Of a stretch of 13,433 bases of DNA, positions 6,679-13,433 are shown piece after piece. Source of the stretch: Ignavibacteriales bacterium. GTDB lineage: Bacteria; Bacteroidota; Ignavibacteria; Ignavibacteriales; Melioribacteraceae. The stretch spans positions 1 through 13,433 of the forward strand of contig JAFGID010000127.1 of assembly GCA_016929735.1 (NCBI GenBank). The letters run 5' to 3'. Below the pieces are notes generated by a model, which was given only the letters and a program-made list of their open reading frames with translations, made no database searches and had not been told where the DNA came from. Numbering within the stretch: position 1 is the first letter of the stretch; the number at the start of each line of letters is the position of its first letter. The translations under genes were made by a program, and so were the position numbers.

Positions 6679-9528
6679 ATGAAGATTTATCGGTTACTTT
6701 CCACACTTCTCATTTTGCTGCTCTGTTTTGCTACTATAACTTTTGCTCAAACAACTGGTAAAGTAGCAGGTAGAGTAATTGACAAAACAACTGGAGAACC
6801 CCTACCATTTGCTAACGTTTATATTTCCAGCATCAATGCTGGCTCAGCAAGTGATATTGATGGTTATTACACCATACTCAACATCAGGCCGGGGGTGTAT
6901 GAAGTGACAGCTTCTATTGTCGGTTACAAAAAAATGACTGTTACGGATGTGCGTGTTAACGTTGACTTTACTACGAGAGTTAATTTTGAACTAGAGATGG
7001 GTGACGTTGAGCTTGATGTAATTACTGTACAGGGCGAACGAAATCCACTCATTAGACAAGATCTAACTAACCCTACTGTTGCAATTACATCAGAAACGAT
7101 TAACGAGTTACCTGTTGATAATATAAATGATGTAATCAAATTGCAGGCAGGAGTGGTTACAGGTAATGATGGCGCAATACACATTCGCGGTGGTTATAGC
7201 AATGAAATATCTTATACATTAAATGGTATTTCGCTGAATGATCCTTATGCAAACTCACGTTCTGTCGGACTTGCAACTAATGCTGTCCGGGAAGTTTCAG
7301 TTTCAAGTGGTACTTTCAGTGCTCAGTATGGTAATGCGTTGAGCGGAGTTGTTAACTATGTAACAAAAGAAGGTGGTGATAAATATTCATTTAGTATTAG
7401 AAGTTATGTAGGTGATTACTTATCAACAAATGATGAGTTGTTTGATAATATAAATGACATTGATCCACTGAATCGAGCAAGATTAGAATTGACAGCTGGC
7501 GGGCCTGTTCCATTTACAAATAATAAATTGAAATTCTTTGTATCTGGTGTTGCTGAGGATTATAAAGGTTATCTTTATGGTTGGAAATTGTATAATCCAA
7601 CTGATTCATATCTTGATAGGGTAAACTTTACAGGGACGGGCGACCCACGCAAAGGTTCTTCAAGCGACGCTTATTATTTTAATCCTTACGATCCGAATAG
7701 TTTAGGATTGCCAACCGGTGATAGTTCAATCGTTCCAATGAATACAAGTACAAGTTACAATATTCAAGGAAACATCAGTTGGCAGATATCAAGTTTATTT
7801 AAAGTCAAATATGAAGCTTTATTTGATAAAGTCGAAAGTCAAAGTTATTCCAGAGCTTATAAGTATAACCCAGACGGACGAGGAACAAATTATTCCAACG
7901 CTATTGTCCAAACCTTGGATATAACTCATACAGTAAGCAATAGTTTGTTTTATACGTTGAAAGCTTCTTATGGTTTTAACAAATATCAATTTTACAAATT
8001 TAAAGATATTACTGATCCGGGTTATTTACCCGCACTTTATAGTCGATATGTAGTTGGTTCCGATTTCTTAGCAGGCGGAACTAGCAACTATCGTCAATAT
8101 AGAACGACAGCTACTTATTCATTGAAAGGTGATCTTGTTACTCAATTGTTTCAGAGCCACGAAGTTAAATTCGGTTTTGAATTAAGATTACACAGGTTAA
8201 AAAATTATGCATATACACTTCAGGTGGGAAAATTAAATCCTGATGGAAGTGTAAGTCTAACTGATGCTGACCTTTTGTATGATTCAACTTTAACATTGGT
8301 TCACAAAATTCCTACTTCGCCAAATCAAATTACAAATTATATTAAATATCCTGCTGAAGGTGCAATCTATTTATCGGATAAAATTGAACTTGCAAAAACG
8401 CTCGTTCTTATAGTTGGGTTAAGGTATGAATATTTCGATTCTAAAGAATATTATAATCCAGAATTAACAAAAGAATTGGAAGATTTCAAGTTTGGCTATA
8501 TAACACGAAATTTGGAAAAAGCAGATATAAAACATCATTTATCACCAAGAATCAGTGTGTCATATCCAATTACCGATCAGGGTGTAATTAGATTTTCTTA
8601 TGGACATTTTTATCAAAATGGTAATTTAAGTAGTCTTTATAGTAATGATAGATTTTTTGTAACTAATGTTGGCGAGTCTCCAACTTTTGGTAATCCGGAT
8701 GTTAAAATGCAACGGTCAATCCAATATGAATTAGGATTGCAGCAGCAGTTAACCGAACATTTGAAATTCGATTTGACAGGTTTCTATAAAGATGTGAGAG
8801 ATTATATTTACTTCCAAACAGTATATACAGGTTCAGGACGTGCTTATAGTGTTTTAACAAATCTGGCTTATTCTAACGTTAGAGGTATTACCTTGTCGTT
8901 CTTAAAGAGAAGAGCACCAGGAAGTGTATTCTATGCTACATTAGATTATACATTCCAAGTTGCCGAAGGCAATAGAACATATCCATCTGAGGAGATATTC
9001 TATAGTGCTGCTTCAGGAAAGCAGTCAGAAACATTCTTAGTGCCTTTATCTTTCGATAGAAGCCATGTAATAAATGTTGCATTAGGTCTTACAGATCCGG
9101 ATAATTGGAATCTGGGAGTAATTGGTAATGTTCAAACGGGTACACCATACACACCACAATTTCCTTCTTCTATAGTTCCAATTACTTTTGAGCAAAATTC
9201 AGCTAATCAAACGGTTCAATGGAATGTTGATTTGAAATTTGAAAAATATTTCAATATAGATCCTTTCAAATTATCGTTGTTCTTACAAGTTGATAACTTG
9301 TTCGATACACAAAGAGAATTAGCCGTTTGGGCAAGTACTGGTAAATCTTTATCCGCAGTTGAAGAAGTTACAAACGTAAATACTTTTAACGATATTAGAA
9401 GAAGGATTGAAAGAGGTGATGGAGGTTTATTCAGTATTGATGAAGTAAATGGTTATTATAGTCATAGACCTGAAAGAGTTAGTGCTCCGCGAGAAGTTCG
9501 TTTAGGTTTTTCAATTCTTTTTAATTAA
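6679..9528 (+). CDS. TonB-dependent outer-membrane receptor with carboxypeptidase-regulatory-like N-domain
   Basis: Outer-membrane transporter or receptor of 949 residues, expected to be gated by TonB-ExbBD. A signal peptide ends near residue 23 (ATITFA/QTT). A CarboxypepD_reg-like beta domain follows (about 27-106: GRVIDKTTGEPLPFANVYI, DGYYTILNIRPGVYEV). The plug spans about 125-232, with INELPVDNINDVIKLQAGVV, the IHIRGG motif and the closing QYGNALSGVVNYVTK. The remaining 700 or so residues look like a TonB-type beta barrel, with the late VDNLFDTQRE motif common in these barrels and a final strand ending GFSILFN. The start is supported by GAGG at 6669-6672. The stop lies 22 bases before the next gene, so they are probably co-transcribed. 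The N-domain resembles that of SusC-type receptors, but no SusD-like lipoprotein follows; the next gene is a T9SS-type secreted protein instead. The transported substrate cannot be told from sequence. Confidence 0.9.
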   Translation: MKIYRLLSTLLILLLCFATITFAQTTGKVAGRVIDKTTGEPLPFANVYISSINAGSASDIDGYYTILNIRPGVYEVTASIVGYKKMTVTDVRVNVDFTTRVNFELEMGDVELDVITVQGERNPLIRQDLTNPTVAITSETINELPVDNINDVIKLQAGVVTGNDGAIHIRGGYSNEISYTLNGISLNDPYANSRSVGLATNAVREVSVSSGTFSAQYGNALSGVVNYVTKEGGDKYSFSIRSYVGDYLSTNDELFDNINDIDPLNRARLELTAGGPVPFTNNKLKFFVSGVAEDYKGYLYGWKLYNPTDSYLDRVNFTGTGDPRKGSSSDAYYFNPYDPNSLGLPTGDSSIVPMNTSTSYNIQGNISWQISSLFKVKYEALFDKVESQSYSRAYKYNPDGRGTNYSNAIVQTLDITHTVSNSLFYTLKASYGFNKYQFYKFKDITDPGYLPALYSRYVVGSDFLAGGTSNYRQYRTTATYSLKGDLVTQLFQSHEVKFGFELRLHRLKNYAYTLQVGKLNPDGSVSLTDADLLYDSTLTLVHKIPTSPNQITNYIKYPAEGAIYLSDKIELAKTLVLIVGLRYEYFDSKEYYNPELTKELEDFKFGYITRNLEKADIKHHLSPRISVSYPITDQGVIRFSYGHFYQNGNLSSLYSNDRFFVTNVGESPTFGNPDVKMQRSIQYELGLQQQLTEHLKFDLTGFYKDVRDYIYFQTVYTGSGRAYSVLTNLAYSNVRGITLSFLKRRAPGSVFYATLDYTFQVAEGNRTYPSEEIFYSAASGKQSETFLVPLSFDRSHVINVALGLTDPDNWNLGVIGNVQTGTPYTPQFPSSIVPITFEQNSANQTVQWNVDLKFEKYFNIDPFKLSLFLQVDNLFDTQRELAVWASTGKSLSAVEEVTNVNTFNDIRRRIERGDGGLFSIDEVNGYYSHRPERVSAPREVRLGFSILFN

Positions 9529-9550
9529 GATAATGAAGTGAGGAATAAAT

Positions 9551-12500
9551 ATGAAACTAACAAAAAATCTAATAATTCTATTTCTTATTTCGCTTTTGAT
9601 TTCAACTCTTAGTTATTCACAAGAGAGATTGCCCAACGGCGAATATAAGTGGAAAGGAATGTCACAAGAGGACGCGGTTCGAATTTTAGGACCTGAGGTA
9701 TTCTATAGAAGAGTATTCAAAGGACAGGGTGACATGCGATGGATAAAAGAATCCATCATTAATGGTAATAAAATTACAACTGTGGTTTTTAATTATGGTT
9801 CAATTTGTGCACCTAATTATCTTGGTAACGTTGGAGACCTTGTTTGGCAGGGATTAGGTTATGGATTTGAATTTGGTCCTCTTGCAGCTGCAGAGGTTAT
9901 AGGTAACAATGGACAAAAGTTACAAATAGTTGAAGATTCATTTGTCAGGTTTAGTCCACTACAGGGTGATTATAGTCCTGATGGAACAATGAAATGGGGA
10001 TGGTTACCAAAAACCGGTTATGTAGATAATACTGAAGGACAAAATGAAATTGCACGCTTGAATATTGGGGATAAAGATGGTGATGGCAAACCGGATTCTT
10101 GGCCTGAGAGTTGGTATTCACCCGGTGCAGGAAAATATTTATGGCCTGCATTCCTTGGTGAAATGTCAACGGCACCAGACGAAGAAGTTTTCTTTGTAGT
10201 TGATGATTATACTGATAAAGAATTTAACTATACACCATTTCCAAGTGATCCTTCTAAGGGTGGACTTGGTTTGGATATGGAAGTTAGGATTCTGCAATTT
10301 AATAATCCACTTGCTGAGGATATAATTTTCTTAGTTTATAGCGTTACAAATGCAAGCGAGAAAGAACTTACTAAATCATATTTTGGTATGCATGGTGACC
10401 CTCATGTTGGTGGTCCCAATGATTATGCTGATGATTTGGCTGGTTTTGTTGACCCGGCAGGTTTCTCTCTTCAAAGCGGAACCACATTTCCACAAAGAGC
10501 CCGAAGTATGGTTTACGCTTGGGATGACGATATGAAAGGTGATTTCGGTAGAACTTGCGGTTATTTCGGTTGGAAATTCCTCGAATCTCCTTCCAATGCT
10601 GAGGATGGTATTGATAATGACTTTGATGGTATGCTTGATGAAACACCTTTTAATAGTGCAGGTAATTTTATTGACGGTATAAGCATACCTCTTACTTATG
10701 GAATAAGTGATGTTGCAGTTTATACAGCAATTTATGGTGCACCAAAAGCACGTTTTATGGGTGATGAGGATGGTGATTGGGATCCAGCAAGGCATGATGT
10801 TGGTATTGACGGTATTGGTCCGGATTCACCTAACTATCCCGGTCCTGATTATGGCGAAGGTGATGGTTTCCCGTCACAAGGGTGGTATTTAGATGTAAAT
10901 GATAACGGTAGATACGATGCAGGTGAACCCATCGTTGATGATCCGTTAACGGGTTATAAATGGGCTGGCTCAGAACCAAATTTTGGGTATAGAGATATTT
11001 CAGAGTCAGACCAACTTGGACTTACAAGTTTTCATGCTGCTGTTTATACAAATACTTATCCTAATGTTCCTGCTAATGATCCTCTTATGTGGGAATGGCT
11101 ATCTTCTGATTCTATTGATCCAGCACAAGAATTATTAAGTGCCGCAGGAGATAATATATTCAATTTTGGAACAGGTCCTCTCTCACTAAAACCAGGAGAA
11201 GCTCAAAGATTTTCGATGTGTATTCTTTTTGGTGATAATTTAGCTGACTTGGTTCTAAACGCAGAAACATCTACAAGAATTTTAGAGGCAGATTATAGAT
11301 TTGCTCAACCACCAGCTAAACCTATTGTAACTGCAATACCTGAAGATGGTAAAGTAATTCTATATTGGGATACAAAATCAGAAGAGTCTATTGACCCACT
11401 TACCGGTATTAAAGATTTTCAAGGTTATAAAATTTACAGAAGTCAAGATTATACATTTTCCGATGTATTCACAATTACAGATGGTTTCGGAAATCCATTC
11501 CTTGGAAAACCATTGGCTCAGTTTGATTTGATTGATTCCTTAGTCGGTTTTCATCCTGTTGAATATCAAGGAAGAGCAGTAAAATATTATGTTGGCGATA
11601 ATACTGGATTGGTTCATGAATATGTTGATTCAACTATAAAAAATGGAATTACATACTACTATGCTGTTGTTGCCTATGATGGCGGTTCGAACGAACTCCC
11701 ACCAACGGAAACCCAATGTGTGATTTCACGCGATCCAATTACCGGAAAACTTAGTTATGACGTAAATACAGTTCAAGTAATACCCGGACCTGTTAGCTCA
11801 GGTTTTAATGAGCCAGTAATTGGAATTAACGGCAATGCTCAACAAATTAAAGGTAATTCGACTGGTGATATTTATATTAAAGTATTTGATAAACTTGAAG
11901 TTAATGATAAATTTTATGCAATAGATTTTATTAACCCAACAACGTATAATGTTTATGACAGTACAGGAGTTACTGATGAAATAATTTCAAAAGACACTGT
12001 ATTTGTTACACTTTCGAAAAGAAATATTGATGTTAACAGTGTTGTTGTTAAGGATGCCGGTGGCAGTATTGTTAATCCAAGCAAATATTTTGTGAATGAA
12101 TTGCATGGTAAAATTCAAGGTACTTCTCCGGGTTCATTACCAAATGGAGAGAAATTCAATGTGAATTACAGGTACTGGCCTGTTTATGAAAGTAAAGCGA
12201 TAAATTATGAAGATGTTAATCCAGCATTCGATGGAATGAAAATTTATGTTAAGAATAATAAATTAAAATTGGATACATTAGGTTCTAAATGGAGTGATGG
12301 AAGTAACATCAATCTTGATTGGAAAGTGCAATACAGTCCAACAATTACACATTATCTTGGCAACCCTCATGTAAATTACAGGGCAGATTGGGAAATCCGT
12401 TGGAATAACCTTGATACAAATGCTGACGGTTCCTGGAAGTATCCTGGTGATAAAGCTTGGGCACCTAATAATCCAAAACCAAATGACACAGTTTATTGTC

Positions 12501-13132
12501 CGTTTACTGTTTGGAACGTTAGTGAAAATGTTCCAGGTCTCTTTATTGTAGACCAATCGAAAATGGGTAAAAAGAACACAAGATGGGATTGGGGCGAAGA
12601 TATAATCCTTCGTAAAACTAACCCAGCTTCTTTTGCAGAGGTTACATATTGTTTGACGATTAAGAAATTACCATTAGATACACTAACTGGCGAAGATCCT
12701 AACTTATATCCTGCTGTTGGTGATATATTTACTGTCAGAACAAAGAAGCCATTCCAAACAGGTGATAAATACATATTTGAAACGCAAGCTGCTGAATTTA
12801 GTGCTGAAAAATCGAAAGATTTATTGGATAACATATACGTTGTTCCGAATCCTTATGTTGCATACAGCGATGCAGAGCAACCTGGAAGAACTGCAAGTAT
12901 GAGAGGAGATAAGGTCCTACAATTCAGGAATCTTCCTCCTAAATGTACAATTAGAATTTATACTATTGTTGGCGAACTTGTAGCTACGGTAGAAAAAGAT
13001 GATTTTACAAGTATGGCAGAATGGGATTTACTTTCTTATGAAGGACACAGAATAGCTTATGGTGTCTATATCTACCATGTTGATGTACCGGATGTTGGAG
13101 AAAAGATTGGCAGGTTCGCTGTAATTAAATAA
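9551..13132 (+). CDS. Large secreted surface protein with Ca-loop-like motifs, Fn3-like domain and T9SS-like C-terminal sorting domain
   Basis: No enzymatic fold is recognised in these 1193 residues. Visible parts are a signal peptide (1 to about 23, ending TLSYSQ); an N-terminal region of about 560 residues rich in Trp, Gly and Asp; four Asp-rich loops of EF-hand or dockerin style (DKDGDGKPD at 174-182, DGIDNDFDGMLDE at 352-364, GDEDGDWDP at 404, DVNDNGRYDAGE at 448-459); an Fn3-like domain (about 589-715); further beta-rich sequence; and a C-terminal domain (about 1095-1193) starting VVPNPYVAY, with LQFRNLPPKCTIRIYTIVGE and YGVYIYHVDV, closing GRFAVIK. That last block fits a T9SS type A-like sorting domain, implying export across the outer membrane and surface anchoring. 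The ribosome site AGGAA is at 9541-9545. Placement between a TonB receptor and a PorV-like gene suggests it is the receptor's surface partner, perhaps for capture of a polymer or nutrient; this is inference. Confidence 0.8.
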   Translation: MKLTKNLIILFLISLLISTLSYSQERLPNGEYKWKGMSQEDAVRILGPEVFYRRVFKGQGDMRWIKESIINGNKITTVVFNYGSICAPNYLGNVGDLVWQGLGYGFEFGPLAAAEVIGNNGQKLQIVEDSFVRFSPLQGDYSPDGTMKWGWLPKTGYVDNTEGQNEIARLNIGDKDGDGKPDSWPESWYSPGAGKYLWPAFLGEMSTAPDEEVFFVVDDYTDKEFNYTPFPSDPSKGGLGLDMEVRILQFNNPLAEDIIFLVYSVTNASEKELTKSYFGMHGDPHVGGPNDYADDLAGFVDPAGFSLQSGTTFPQRARSMVYAWDDDMKGDFGRTCGYFGWKFLESPSNAEDGIDNDFDGMLDETPFNSAGNFIDGISIPLTYGISDVAVYTAIYGAPKARFMGDEDGDWDPARHDVGIDGIGPDSPNYPGPDYGEGDGFPSQGWYLDVNDNGRYDAGEPIVDDPLTGYKWAGSEPNFGYRDISESDQLGLTSFHAAVYTNTYPNVPANDPLMWEWLSSDSIDPAQELLSAAGDNIFNFGTGPLSLKPGEAQRFSMCILFGDNLADLVLNAETSTRILEADYRFAQPPAKPIVTAIPEDGKVILYWDTKSEESIDPLTGIKDFQGYKIYRSQDYTFSDVFTITDGFGNPFLGKPLAQFDLIDSLVGFHPVEYQGRAVKYYVGDNTGLVHEYVDSTIKNGITYYYAVVAYDGGSNELPPTETQCVISRDPITGKLSYDVNTVQVIPGPVSSGFNEPVIGINGNAQQIKGNSTGDIYIKVFDKLEVNDKFYAIDFINPTTYNVYDSTGVTDEIISKDTVFVTLSKRNIDVNSVVVKDAGGSIVNPSKYFVNELHGKIQGTSPGSLPNGEKFNVNYRYWPVYESKAINYEDVNPAFDGMKIYVKNNKLKLDTLGSKWSDGSNINLDWKVQYSPTITHYLGNPHVNYRADWEIRWNNLDTNADGSWKYPGDKAWAPNNPKPNDTVYCPFTVWNVSENVPGLFIVDQSKMGKKNTRWDWGEDIILRKTNPASFAEVTYCLTIKKLPLDTLTGEDPNLYPAVGDIFTVRTKKPFQTGDKYIFETQAAEFSAEKSKDLLDNIYVVPNPYVAYSDAEQPGRTASMRGDKVLQFRNLPPKCTIRIYTIVGELVATVEKDDFTSMAEWDLLSYEGHRIAYGVYIYHVDVPDVGEKIGRFAVIK

Positions 13133-13167
13133 CAATGAATAAGATAAATTTCTTGGAGGAAATAAAA

Positions 13168-13433
13168 ATGAAAAAAATATTTATATATGTAGGACTTCTT
13201 TTGAGCTTTGCGTTTTATTCTAATATAACGGCGCAGGTAGAAGGGACTACAAATAAAGTAGGCACAACAGCGGCAAATTTCCTAAAGATTGGAGCCGGAG
13301 CAAGAGCCATTGGAATGGGTGGTGCCTATACTGCTTTGAGTGATGATATCTACTCTGTCTATTACAATCCTGCCGGTATTGCACGAACAGAAGGAACGGG
13401 GCAGGTATCTTTTAATCATGCTGAATGGCTTGC
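13168..13433 (+). CDS. PorV/PorQ-family outer-membrane protein, 5' part only
   Basis: The gene is cut by the window end after 88 codons. The product starts MKKIFIYVGLLLSFAFYSNI and has a signal peptide ending near TAQ (residue 23). It continues with AANFLKIGAGARAIGMGG and AYTALSDDIYSVYYNPAGIA (about 35-72), the conserved N-terminal block of the PorV/PorQ family of FadL-like barrels. PorV carries T9SS cargo from the translocon to the attachment complex at the outer membrane. The ATG follows a strong GGAGG at 13155-13159 and sits 35 bases after the stop of the surface-protein gene, so it probably belongs to the same operon. Whether it is a general PorV or a copy dedicated to its neighbour cannot be told from the fragment. 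Confidence 0.85.
   Translation, partial: MKKIFIYVGLLLSFAFYSNITAQVEGTTNKVGTTAANFLKIGAGARAIGMGGAYTALSDDIYSVYYNPAGIARTEGTGQVSFNHAEWL

Noticed and set aside
10376..10795. Minus-strand open frame of 139 codons within the large surface-protein gene
   Set aside because: It lies wholly inside a long plus-strand gene with clear domains, has no signal or recognisable motif, and its Ile/Thr/Cys-rich composition is what antisense reading of this coding sequence gives.
12493..12834. Minus-strand open frame of 113 codons near the end of the surface-protein gene
   Set aside because: Antisense shadow of the coding frame; no ribosome site or family match, and the plus strand encodes the region just before the sorting domain.

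Overview
The window reads as an AT-rich chromosomal segment from the Fibrobacteres-Chlorobi-Bacteroidota (FCB) group, most likely an Ignavibacteria-like organism. The reasons are a C-terminal domain of type IX secretion (T9SS) style, a PorV/PorQ-type outer-membrane protein, a TonB-dependent receptor with an N-terminal carboxypeptidase-regulatory-like domain, and two upstream regions that fit the Bacteroidota promoter pattern TTTG-N19/20-TAnnTTTG. Taxonomy is inferred from these family traits, not from a marker gene search.

Left part (1-745): the leader-distal end of a CRISPR array with 30-bp repeats and 35-39-bp spacers, ending in a degenerate repeat at 541-570. The crRNA-handle-like repeat end ATTGAGAC implies transcription left to right, with leader and cas genes off the left edge. 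The first visible repeat-spacer unit is disrupted by a 110-bp palindrome-rich element. The last spacer carries a dispersed hairpin, and a second copy of that hairpin lies just past the array. A tRNA-Ser(CGA) gene follows at 746-834, with a plausible promoter at 693-723.

Middle part (1029-6417): fhs (formate-tetrahydrofolate ligase) stands as a single gene for one-carbon metabolism. Next is a 1199-residue secreted protein with a gingipain-type (C25) cysteine-protease domain, seven VCBS/FG-GAP repeats that should close a seven-bladed propeller, and an Fn3-like domain. It stops abruptly at the start of what looks like a further C-terminal domain. The spacer at 6418-6678 is AT-rich and holds no gene. 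It holds a terminator-like inverted repeat, a good FCB-type promoter, and a 14-bp perfect palindrome overlapping the promoter's -7 element.

Right part (6679-13433): a tightly spaced, same-strand set of three genes. They are a TonB-dependent receptor, a 1193-residue secreted surface protein with Ca-loop-like motifs, an Fn3-like domain and a T9SS-like C-terminal domain, and the start of a PorV/PorQ-family protein cut by the window edge. The simplest model is one operon, driven from 6601-6632, that makes an outer-membrane transporter, its surface-exposed partner, and the protein that delivers or anchors that partner through T9SS. This model is inference from domain content and spacing.
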